IMG/VR virus record: IMGVR_UViG_3300009507_004363
Coordinates: 1-28,445 of that record
From: a virus
Direction: 5' to 3' (one strand)
DNA length: 28,445 bases
Position numbers and translations under genes: made by a program. Below the pieces are notes generated by a model. It had not been told where the DNA came from. It saw only the letters and a program-made list of their open reading frames with translations, and ran no database searches. Positions 6,956 to 12,937 of the stretch are shown one piece after another (positions within the stretch are counted from its first letter, which is position 1; each line of letters opens with the position of its first letter).

Positions 6956-7185
6956 AACTGTTCCAACATTCCTGGTAATTTTCGGCTAATTCCGTACTCA
7001 GCCTTAAATTGTTCAGCGCGAAGCGCCAAACTCGCATTTGATATCACTTGCTTTGATAGTTGAGAAATAGCTCTAGAGCGTTCTATTTCAAGTTTGGCAT
7101 TGTCACTATCCATCGACTCGTCAGACATTCTTTCTATCTGTGCAAACAAGTGGTTATTGAGATCAATAAGTTTGTTTTTCATCAT
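6952..7185 (-). CDS. Small helical phage protein (77 aa)
   Basis: An all-helical protein (LIDLNNHLFAQIERMSDESM, then AISQLSKQVISNASLALRAEQF). Similar small proteins of unknown role occur in early regions of many gammaproteobacterial phages; I cannot give a function. It has a GGAGC ribosome-site-like sequence before the start and is coupled to the HNH gene. Confidence 0.6.
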   Translation of the reverse strand: MMKNKLIDLNNHLFAQIERMSDESMDSDNAKLEIERSRAISQLSKQVISNASLALRAEQFKAEYGISRKLPGMLEQL

Positions 7186-7191
7186 TGGCTC

Positions 7192-7794
7192 CTAAGCTGC
7201 CTTAAGGGCGTCTTTGCTCTGTAACTTCTGATAAATGTCTGTGACATAAAGGCATTGGTGTTTTGCATCATCTAATGCGTTGTGTGATACACCCTTCATT
7301 GGAATATTACGTTTTGGATCAATCCCAAATATTCTTCTACCTATGTCGACAACCGTGCGAACGTCACGATCACCATAAAAAGGCCAAGGCTTTGTCATAT
7401 TTGTTGCTTCATAGGCGTTCGACAAAATCACATTGTCAAATGTCGCGCCATTGCCCCAGACAACACGTTTATGGAAATTACCGGTTTGATAAATCCAATC
7501 TTGGAATGCTAAAAGAGCATCTTTCAATGTAACTCGGTTTGCATCATTAAAAACCGCGCGAGCCTGATCACCCTGTCTCATCCACCATTCGATAGTTTGA
7601 CCGTCAACTTCGCCGTAATTTAATGCATCAGTTAAATTGATTGCCTGGTAAAACGTAGAGCCAAATTTACCAGTGAACGGATTCCATATTGCAGCGCCAA
7701 TTGAAATAATTGCAGCGTTTGAACCGCTACCAACTGTTTCTAAATCAATCATTACATCATTGGCCACTGGCGCTTCTTGAACTTCATTTTTCAT
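7192..7794 (-). CDS. DEDDh 3'-5' exonuclease (RNase T-like / ExoVIII-type)
   Basis: The 200-aa protein has the three exonuclease motifs: Asp17 and Glu19 in MIDLET, Asp120 in WGNGATFDNVIL, and His171/Asp176 in SHNALDDAKHQ, the DEDDh arrangement. The GxGSNAAIISIGA block and the DRDVRTVVD segment match the phage 3'-5' exoribonuclease/exodeoxyribonuclease family. It probably trims DNA or RNA during phage replication or recombination. There is no visible partner such as a Beta-type annealase in the window. Its ATG overlaps the stop of the 50-codon gene upstream. Confidence 0.88.
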   Translation of the reverse strand: MKNEVQEAPVANDVMIDLETVGSGSNAAIISIGAAIWNPFTGKFGSTFYQAINLTDALNYGEVDGQTIEWWMRQGDQARAVFNDANRVTLKDALLAFQDWIYQTGNFHKRVVWGNGATFDNVILSNAYEATNMTKPWPFYGDRDVRTVVDIGRRIFGIDPKRNIPMKGVSHNALDDAKHQCLYVTDIYQKLQSKDALKAA

Positions 7795-7943
7795 CTACGT
7801 TTCCTTTTTTGTGTTATTAACCCAAGCTCAATCAACTGGTTTAATTTAATTAACGCTCGGATTTTGAATCTAATTTTTAGGTCAAAGGTTTCTCTGCAGC
7901 GACAACAATCATGTCTGCTATCTAGGTAATCATCCTGAGTCAT
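7791..7943 (-). CDS. Tiny basic CCxC protein (50 aa)
   Basis: This frame exactly fills the gap between the coiled-coil gene and the exonuclease, with ATGA overlaps at both ends, which is strong support for translation. The N-terminus has HDCCRCRETF, a half zinc-finger-like cluster, and the C-terminus is very basic (LITQKRKRR). The AAAGGAAAC near its end is the ribosome site of the exonuclease gene. Function is unknown. Confidence 0.6.
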   Translation of the reverse strand: MTQDDYLDSRHDCCRCRETFDLKIRFKIRALIKLNQLIELGLITQKRKRR

Positions 7944-8710
7944 GCCGCCATGTTCTCTGATAAAGATTCCAAATCACTATCAGATAAATCCCAGTTTTTA
8001 TCCTTCGCTCTGCGCAGCCATTTTCCGCAATGTTCCATTGTTGTTTTTTTAGGGCGGATACCACCTTTTGGAGCGTCAACCAATTCCGCTTCACCATCTT
8101 CATTTAGCAAAATTAGACCTCCCCTTCCGCTTTGGTGCAGATACAATAAAGGCGTCATTTTTTCGTCATAACCGGTAATCATGTCACCAAGGTGGTAAGG
8201 GTAGGTTTGAACAATGTCGTTACCATCTCTAAACAATTGATTAATACTTGCTGTATCTAGGCGGTTTGTTAACTCAGCGACTTGCTTCTCTAAGTCAGCA
8301 ACCTTCTTCTTTTCTGACATAAGACTTTTTTTAAGCTGATCTGCAGAAGACTTATGATTCGTTAAGCGGGTTTGATAGTCTTTGATTTTTTCACGTACTT
8401 TTTTTGGAGTAGCACCTATTTCTTTATAGGCTTTCAGCAACAGCTGCACGTCTTTTAGTTTGAACAACGCCTGCTCGCGTTCTCTGTTTGCCTGCGCCAG
8501 CTGTTGATCGGACTTTTCAGCTTTTTCCAATACAATGCCTGCATCTCTTTCGTAATTTTTCAATAAATTGCGATTTGAATCGTTTTCTTGATCCAAAAGC
8601 TCTAACTTTTCGACAAGTTCGTCGTGTTCAATCGACTCTTGGTTATAACTTGCAACAAGCAATTGAATCGCCTCATCCATTGGAATGACACTTTTGCTAC
8701 TTAAATCCAT
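7940..8710 (-). CDS. Long coiled-coil early phage protein (256 aa)
   Basis: Residues about 25-155 are nearly continuous heptad-rich coiled coil (HDELVEKLELLDQEND to KKKVADLEKQVAELTNRL). The C-terminal 90 residues form a separate globular part with YPYHLGDMITGYDEKMTPLLY and NWDLSDSDLESLSE. I recognise no family. The start has an AAGGGA site located inside the 31-codon gene upstream. A structural, scaffold or inhibitor role is possible. Confidence 0.7.
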   Translation of the reverse strand: MDLSSKSVIPMDEAIQLLVASYNQESIEHDELVEKLELLDQENDSNRNLLKNYERDAGIVLEKAEKSDQQLAQANREREQALFKLKDVQLLLKAYKEIGATPKKVREKIKDYQTRLTNHKSSADQLKKSLMSEKKKVADLEKQVAELTNRLDTASINQLFRDGNDIVQTYPYHLGDMITGYDEKMTPLLYLHQSGRGGLILLNEDGEAELVDAPKGGIRPKKTTMEHCGKWLRRAKDKNWDLSDSDLESLSENMAA

Positions 8711-8796
8711 ACTTCTATCCCTTCGACAATTGTTAATGCCGCTGTATACAGAAATAAACTAATACAAAGCGGCAAGTACTTTTTGAGCGTTTTCAT
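8701..8796 (-). CDS. Single-span membrane peptide (31 aa)
   Basis: The frame encodes MKTLKKYLPLCISLFLY and continues hydrophobic to TAALTIVEG: a positive N-terminus and one membrane helix. It overlaps the stop of the upstream gene by ATGA and overlaps the start of the coiled-coil gene by 10 bases, carrying that gene's ribosome site. Placement and composition argue for a real micropeptide, but translation may serve only to couple the neighbours. Confidence 0.45.
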   Translation of the reverse strand: MKTLKKYLPLCISLFLYTAALTIVEGIEVWI

Positions 8797-9056
8797 TGGG
8801 CCAACCTTTTGGCCCTGGTGTTTTTAATTAATGCGATAAAGCCTTTGACCAAACCTCGGTCTCGTTTCGCAAAAAGGTTCAAAACAAATGAATGCTTAAC
8901 CTCTTGCGTAGTAATGCTTACCAGAGCAACTTCGTAATACTTTGAGCCGTACTCAACAAGAATGAGCTTCTCTTCTGAGATGCTTCTATTTACCGCTTCT
9001 AATTGGTTTTTAAGTTTTGTTAAAAGTGTTTCTTTTTGAATACTGCTAATCATCAT
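8793..9056 (-). CDS. Hypothetical early phage protein (87 aa)
   Basis: The protein has an N-terminal coiled-coil helix (LLTKLKNQLEAVNRSISEEK), a beta-rich middle (LVEYGSKYYEVALVSI) and a basic end (FIALIKNTRAKRL). An AAGGA site lies 6 bases before ATG. I recognise no family. Confidence 0.55.
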   Translation of the reverse strand: MMISSIQKETLLTKLKNQLEAVNRSISEEKLILVEYGSKYYEVALVSITTQEVKHSFVLNLFAKRDRGLVKGFIALIKNTRAKRLAQ

Positions 9057-9093
9057 TGCTTCCTTATAAAACGATTTGCCTAGTAATTACCGA

Positions 9094-9255
9094 TTAAGCT
9101 GCCATTGGAGGTGGTTCTGGCGGCGGGTTATGCAAAGTAATAACTTTTGGAAATACAACTTTCAGGTTTCCGAACTTGGAAGCCTCGTTGATTTGATTCA
9201 TTACTTCTTTATTAGAATGACGATTAACACTTGGAAGTAAGTAGACTTTAGTCAT
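9094..9255 (-). CDS. Small Pro-tailed early phage protein (53 aa)
   Basis: This frame fills the otherwise empty space between 9056 and 9274. The first 40 residues read as beta-alpha-beta (MTKVYLLPSV, KEVMNQINEASKFG, LKVVFPKVITL), then a proline-rich tail (HNPPPEPPPM). Starts ATGACTAA like several genes of this operon. No family recognised. Confidence 0.5.
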   Translation of the reverse strand: MTKVYLLPSVNRHSNKEVMNQINEASKFGNLKVVFPKVITLHNPPPEPPPMAA

Positions 9256-9273
9256 GGTTTAGCGCTCCAGTAA

Positions 9274-9666
9274 TTAAGCTGATAGGAATTTATTTTGAAG
9301 TTCGCGCATCTTTCTAATCCGCGCATTGCTAGTTCTAGTTGTTCTAAAACTCCTTTCAACGTCTAGGTTGTTAACATTAAGTAAGCAGATAAATATGCAT
9401 GCGGTATAGCGCAGAACACCTTGCTTTATTGCTTGGTGAACTGTTTCTCGCATGGAAAACGTGTTGAATTTAAAACTCAGGTCGTTGCAAGCCTTTTTAA
9501 CAGTCGTAACTTTCACGCCCATTTCTTCTGCTATGCGTTTTTGCGGGAACCCCTGGGCGACAAAAAGCAATGTTCTTGCTTGTTGAGTTGGCAGATGTGA
9601 GTGCGGTTTTGTATCAACCTCAATACCATCTAATTGAAACCCTGTTGTTGTTTTTATTGTTTTCAT
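9274..9666 (-). CDS. LuxR-type (GerE) HTH regulator, first gene of the leftward operon
   Basis: Residues 25-84 form a GerE helix-turn-helix: LPTQQARTLLFVAQGFPQKRIAEEMGVKVTTVK and a recognition-helix tail reaching the MRETVHQAIKQGVL segment typical of LuxR domains. No receiver or autoinducer domain precedes it, only about 24 residues. It is the first gene from the leftward promoter, where lambda has N. It probably controls early or late phage genes. The start is uncertain: ATG 9672 or 9666, with no good ribosome site for either, and the operator region overlaps immediately upstream. Confidence 0.8.
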   Translation of the reverse strand: MKTIKTTTGFQLDGIEVDTKPHSHLPTQQARTLLFVAQGFPQKRIAEEMGVKVTTVKKACNDLSFKFNTFSMRETVHQAIKQGVLRYTACIFICLLNVNNLDVERSFRTTRTSNARIRKMRELQNKFLSA

Positions 9667-9677
9667 AATCATGCTTA

Positions 9678-9744
9678 ACAATTTAAGTTGTTAAACAGAA
9701 TACAAGTAAAATTGTACAAGTCAATAAAAAACAATAAATTTTGT
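9678..9744. promoter_or_regulatory. Left operator cluster (three ACAA-N6-TTGT sites)
   Basis: Three 14-bp sites share the inverted ACAA-N6-TTGT frame: 9678-9691 (ACAATTTAAGTTGT), 9702-9715 (ACAAGTAAAATTGT) and 9731-9744 (ACAATAAATTTTGT). Centre spacings are 24 and 29 bases. The first is identical to one of the three sites at the rightward promoter. The outer flanks of the first extend the palindrome to TTAACAA/TTGTTAA. The middle site covers the spacer of the leftward promoter, so occupancy should block RNA polymerase. The presumed ligand is the repressor at 10604-11242. Confidence 0.82.
9697..9724 (-). promoter_or_regulatory. Leftward early promoter (PL)
   Basis: On the minus strand: TTGACT (9724-9719), a 16-base spacer, TATTCT (9702-9697). 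Five of six -35 bases match consensus. The expected start near 9690 leaves an 18-24 base leader without a Shine-Dalgarno sequence before the LuxR-type gene. The spacer holds the middle operator. Confidence 0.75.
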
Positions 9745-9776
9745 AAATCGAATTTAAATGAAAAGGAAACAGGCAT

Positions 9777-9801
9777 AAAAAAAACCGCCGAAAAGGCGGT
9801 T
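9777..9801 (-). terminator. Terminator of the repressor/zinc-ribbon operon
   Basis: A perfect 7-bp GC-rich stem (AACCGCC, 9783-9789, with GGCGGTT, 9795-9801), 5-base loop and eight Us on the minus strand. It lies 25 bases beyond the zinc-ribbon gene stop and insulates PL from the immunity operon. Confidence 0.9.
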
Positions 9802-9825
9802 AATATTTAGCAGAATAGTTAGTAA

Positions 9826-10581
9826 TTATTTCTCGGTGTAAGTCGTCCCATCGAGGTTAAGCTCAATCCGTTTGGTTTCTGTTACAACTGCATTGAACGA
9901 GTTGGTCCCCCGATATGTGGTTTGAACAGTTATATGATCACCTCTATCCCAGTATAAAGTTTCGACATGTTCGTAACTGTCAGGGTTCTTCATTTGTTGT
10001 TTGATCACTTTTTCAAGCTGAATATGTGAACCATCCCAAGAACTAAATTGTTTCTCAATCAGCTTAGTTCTATCGAGTTTCGCTTGATAGTGTTCTATTT
10101 TATCCTGGTACATTTGGTTGTTCGGCGCTAATAGAGATAAATTTTTATAGATGTCTAAGTTCTTTTTAGCATCAGCAGCTGGAATACTTAATGCTTCTGA
10201 TAAAAGTATTTTCTCTTTAGCCTGGTTAACAATAACTAATAAATCTTTATCTCTAACATTTTTATATTTAGAGGCCTGTGATGTAATCTCTGTATAGTTT
10301 TCTTGTTCCAATAACTGGTTTAACTCGATAATTATTGCTTTTTTGTTTGACTTAAACTCCTCTAAAAACTGTACGTTTCGTTTTTCCTGAGCTTGTTTTT
10401 GTTTTGCCGACTCTTGATCAGCTATAATTGTACTAAACATATAAGAGCCAATCGACACGACTATCAACCAAGTGAATAGAGATGTTTTCTTTTTTACTTT
10501 TTGAGGAGCGCCGCACTGCGGACACGTAGCGGCTTTTTTACTAACTTTGTTACCACAGACTTTACACTTAACAAGAGACAT
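9826..10581 (-). CDS. Zinc-ribbon membrane protein in the immunity operon (rex position)
   Basis: I chose ATG 10581 (251 aa) for its AAGGA site and because MSLVKCKVCGNKVSKKAATC starts cleanly with a zinc ribbon (Cys6, Cys9, Cys20, Cys23). A Lys-rich stretch and one membrane span (about 34-53) follow, then a long helical region (EQYTEITSQ-type tetratricopeptide-like helices, 60-165) and a C-terminal beta-rich domain (WDGSHIQLEKVIKQQMKNP to the end) containing the HVETLYWDRGDHITVQTTYRG segment. It is 22 bases after the repressor gene with its own terminator, so it should be expressed in the lysogen. Lysogenic conversion, most obviously superinfection exclusion, is a reasonable inference from location; the biochemical role is unknown. 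Confidence 0.75.
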   Translation of the reverse strand: MSLVKCKVCGNKVSKKAATCPQCGAPQKVKKKTSLFTWLIVVSIGSYMFSTIIADQESAKQKQAQEKRNVQFLEEFKSNKKAIIIELNQLLEQENYTEITSQASKYKNVRDKDLLVIVNQAKEKILLSEALSIPAADAKKNLDIYKNLSLLAPNNQMYQDKIEHYQAKLDRTKLIEKQFSSWDGSHIQLEKVIKQQMKNPDSYEHVETLYWDRGDHITVQTTYRGTNSFNAVVTETKRIELNLDGTTYTEK

Positions 10582-10603
10582 ATAATTTTCCTTTAATTTC
10601 CCT

Positions 10604-11242
10604 TTAATTTCTTTTTCTATAACTCGCAACCACAACACCAATAATCACAGCATTAGGCATCATTTCAAAGATTGGGTTAGGCCAGTTAGTGTTTAATGCT
10701 TTTAGATATTTCTGAGAGCCGTCAATAATGAGCTGCTTAAATGTTGCTTCTTCATTCCCTTGTTGCCGAACCACCACGCATGAACCATGGCGAGCCTCAA
10801 CTAAAGGGTCAACAAAAATGATTTCGCCTTCAATATAATCAGGCCACATAGACTCACCAAAAACTTTTAACGCAAATGCGTTTTCACTATGTTTGTCGGG
10901 ACAAGGGTAAAACTCGTCTGCATCATCAGGTTTAAAAAGATGACTAATATCAGGCCAAACAGCGGCCTTGCCCCAACTTATTAGTGGGACGTTAGATTTA
11001 AACCTGGCTAATTCTGGAGTGTTGCTCTCAGGTAATTCCATATAACCACTACCAGACTCTAACCAGTCTGCAGAAACGTTTAGAAACCTAGCGATAGCGA
11101 CAAGGCTTCTTGGTTTTAAAGTTTTCCCAGAGCAAATAGCATGAACTGACTGCTGACTAGAACCGACAGCAGTTGCAACCTTTTCTTGGGTTATCCCTTT
11201 TAACTCTAAAACATAATTTAAGCGCTTAGCTAATGTATCCAT
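10604..11242 (-). CDS. CI/C2-type phage repressor (XRE HTH + S24 LexA-like domain)
   Basis: The 212-aa protein has an XRE helix-turn-helix at 5-60 (LNYVLELKGITQEKVATAVGSSQQSVHAI) and a LexA-like peptidase domain: catalytic Ser131 in GESMWPDY and Lys169 in EEATFKQL. The cleavage region reads ISWGKAAVW, so the expected Ala-Gly is Ala93-Ala94. It should keep the prophage silent by binding the six ACAA-N6-TTGT operators, and RecA-stimulated self-cleavage should induce it. It is divergent from the Cro-like gene, with three operators between. Confidence 0.93.
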   Translation of the reverse strand: MDTLAKRLNYVLELKGITQEKVATAVGSSQQSVHAICSGKTLKPRSLVAIARFLNVSADWLESGSGYMELPESNTPELARFKSNVPLISWGKAAVWPDISHLFKPDDADEFYPCPDKHSENAFALKVFGESMWPDYIEGEIIFVDPLVEARHGSCVVVRQQGNEEATFKQLIIDGSQKYLKALNTNWPNPIFEMMPNAVIIGVVVASYRKRN

Positions 11243-11268
11243 AAATATTACTTTTTTAGGTTTTTTTT

Positions 11269-11297
11269 ATTCTACAAAAAGATTTGTACAATAAAAA
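11269..11297 (-). promoter_or_regulatory. Candidate repressor promoter (PRM-like)
   Basis: On the minus strand: weak TTTTTA (11297-11292), 17-base spacer, TAGAAT (11274-11269). The operator at 11274-11287 fills the spacer and that at 11298-11311 sits directly behind the -35, the geometry of lambda PRM with OR3 and OR2. The poor -35 fits a promoter that needs activation. Confidence 0.5.
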
Positions 11298-11333
11298 ACA
11301 ATATAAATTGTTGATAAATACAATTTAAGTTGT
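11274..11333. promoter_or_regulatory. Right operator cluster (three ACAA-N6-TTGT sites)
   Basis: Sites: 11274-11287 (ACAAAAAGATTTGT), 11298-11311 (ACAATATAAATTGT), 11320-11333 (ACAATTTAAGTTGT). Centre spacings are 24 and 22 bases, about two helical turns, suitable for cooperative dimers on one face. The last is identical to the first left-operator site and lies in the spacer of the rightward promoter; the middle touches its -35; the outermost lies in the repressor promoter. Confidence 0.85.
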
Positions 11334-11338
11334 ATTCT
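11311..11338 (+). promoter_or_regulatory. Rightward early promoter (PR)
   Basis: TTGATA (11311-11316), 16-base spacer, TATTCT (11333-11338). Spacer length and -10 are the same as at the leftward promoter. The predicted start is close to 11345, so the GGAGG at 11343-11347 is at or before the RNA 5' end and may not serve as a ribosome site. Confidence 0.75.
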
Positions 11339-11370
11339 ATGCGGAGGTAATTTTAACTATTGGTATCAAA

Positions 11371-11595
11371 ATGAATTCTTCCCCTTCATTAAGAAAGGCA
11401 ATTGCCAAATCAGGCGGACAGGTAAAACTTGCTAGTGCCATAAATACATCACAGCAAAACATTTCAAATTGGTTGAAGTCCGGCAAAGTTGCCGCGGACA
11501 AAGTAATCCCTATTGAACGAGAAACTGGCGTTTCAAGGCATGAGTTGCGGCCTGACATTTTCCCACCAGAAGACGAACAAATGAAAGCAGCTTGA
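11371..11595 (+). CDS. Cro/YdaS-like HTH regulator
   Basis: The 74-aa protein is a compact helix-turn-helix: LRKAIAKSGGQVKLASAIN, then TSQQNISNWLKSGKVAADKVIPIERETGVSRHELRPDIFP, the signature of the YdaS/Cro family in prophages. It is the first rightward gene and should compete with the repressor for the operators. The GGAGG upstream is 23 bases from this ATG, too far to be its Shine-Dalgarno; an ATT start at 11359 in the same frame would be 11 bases away and is possible but unproven. Confidence 0.9.
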   Translation: MNSSPSLRKAIAKSGGQVKLASAINTSQQNISNWLKSGKVAADKVIPIERETGVSRHELRPDIFPPEDEQMKAA

Positions 11596-11703
11596 TTGTA
11601 GTAAGTCATATTGTGATTCCTTTTGTTTTACAGGTTTACTTTAACTGTCAAAGCAATCTTAAGTAATCACTTTTGGTAGATGGTTTTTTATACAGGTAAA
11701 AAA

Positions 11704-11847
11704 ATGAGAAATGCATTAAGGGAATTACATCTAACAGCTCGGATGAGACTTTTTAATAATTACAGCCACCGCAGTGTTTTATTTATTTTGGATAGATATC
11801 GCTTGAATGGTGGCAAAGAAACAACAGGTGAATGTGATTTCTATTAG
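11704..11847 (+). CDS. Small early phage protein (47 aa)
   Basis: Within the 298-base stretch between the Cro-like gene and the primase this is the only convincing frame. It encodes MRNALRELHLTARMRLFNNY, then a mixed polar end. A CAGG lies 8-10 bases upstream. It is basic and helical; no family recognised. It is too short for a CII-type activator. The remainder of the stretch (11596-11703, 11848-11893) shows nothing definite. Confidence 0.45.
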   Translation: MRNALRELHLTARMRLFNNYSHRSVLFILDRYRLNGGKETTGECDFY

Positions 11848-11893
11848 GTAGTTAGAAATTAAAAATAACATATAAGAAAAACAGGGATAAACA

Positions 11894-12937
11894 ATGAAGC
11901 AGATGTACTTGCAAGATTTACAATCCATTCTTGAATTTATCGAATCCGATGTACCCAGAGATGATTGGGTAAAAATTCTGATGGGCATTAAAAACGAGTT
12001 CGGCGATGATGCATACGATATTGCAGAACAGTGGAGCAGTAATGCATCGTCTTTTAAAAAAGACAGCTTTAGAAGTACTTGGTCCAGCATTAAAGCCGAA
12101 GGAAGCGTAACTATTGCAACCGTTGTTAAAACAGCAACAGACAATGGTTATAAACCCAATACTAGTGAGTATTCTCCTGAAGAAAAAAAACGCTTTGCAG
12201 AAGAGCGAAAGAAAAGAGAAATTCGCAAGTTAGAAGCAGCAGCTGCGGCCAAACACGAGCAAGACACTTGGCACAATACCATTTCACAATTTTCACAGTT
12301 CATATTGTCCAATCACACTATTCCCGTTAAATCGAACAAGTACCTAACCGAAAAGAAAGTGCACAGCTTTGGTTTGAATGCATTTAAATCGAGCATAATC
12401 ATTGTTATGCATAATGACTATAAAACGGAGGTTATTGTGGGTGCTCAGGACATTAAATCATTCTTTAATAACTTACCGAATAATGATGATCGGACGTTTT
12501 CTTTTTTACATATTAAACGTGGTGATCTTGCCGTTCCTTTAATTGATTCAGATAAAAAACTATGGAACCTTCAAGTTATTACTGCAAACGGAACAAAGTT
12601 GTTTATTAAGCATGGTAAAAAATCAGGCTGTTTCCATTTCATCGGTAAAGCATCTGATTGCAATATAATTGCAGTTGCTGAAGGTTATGCGACAGCTGCG
12701 TCGATACACATGGCAACTCAATGGCCTTGTGTTGTAGCACTTGATGCTGGGAATCTTAAGCCTGTCGTATGTAGCTTGCGCGATAAACTACCAAGTAATG
12801 ATTTTATTATTTGTGCAGATGATGATAGCGGAACACCTGGCAACCCTGGACTGACCAAAGCAAAAGAAGCAGCGAAATTAATCAATGCTAGAGTTGCAGT
12901 TGCTGACTTTTCAGTATTAGAAAAGAAGGCAGCGTAA
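11894..12937 (+). CDS. Phage DNA primase (PriCT-2 + Toprim), lacks its usual C-terminal end
   Basis: Residues 5-85 match the PriCT-2 type domain (DDWVKILMGIKNEFGDDAY, then SSFKKDSFRSTWSSIKAEGSVTIATV). Residues about 205-340 form a Toprim_3 domain with Glu263 in VAEGYATAASIH, the VALDAGNLKPV strand and acidic Asp309-311 in FIICADDDS. It should lay primers for phage replication. No CHC2 zinc finger is visible at the N-terminus. The closing FxDWNDLH segment of Toprim_3 primases is missing here and is found at the very start of the next frame, so the primase-helicase seems to be split at 12937. Confidence 0.88.
   Translation: MKQMYLQDLQSILEFIESDVPRDDWVKILMGIKNEFGDDAYDIAEQWSSNASSFKKDSFRSTWSSIKAEGSVTIATVVKTATDNGYKPNTSEYSPEEKKRFAEERKKREIRKLEAAAAAKHEQDTWHNTISQFSQFILSNHTIPVKSNKYLTEKKVHSFGLNAFKSSIIIVMHNDYKTEVIVGAQDIKSFFNNLPNNDDRTFSFLHIKRGDLAVPLIDSDKKLWNLQVITANGTKLFIKHGKKSGCFHFIGKASDCNIIAVAEGYATAASIHMATQWPCVVALDAGNLKPVVCSLRDKLPSNDFIICADDDSGTPGNPGLTKAKEAAKLINARVAVADFSVLEKKAA

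Noticed and set aside
10582-10641. Longer start of the zinc-ribbon protein
   Set aside because: The added residues overlap the repressor gene end and precede a clean zinc-ribbon start with AAGGA.
11779-12144. Minus-strand frame antisense to the primase start
   Set aside because: It lies wholly antisense to the 47-aa gene and primase and shows no family motif; shadow frame.
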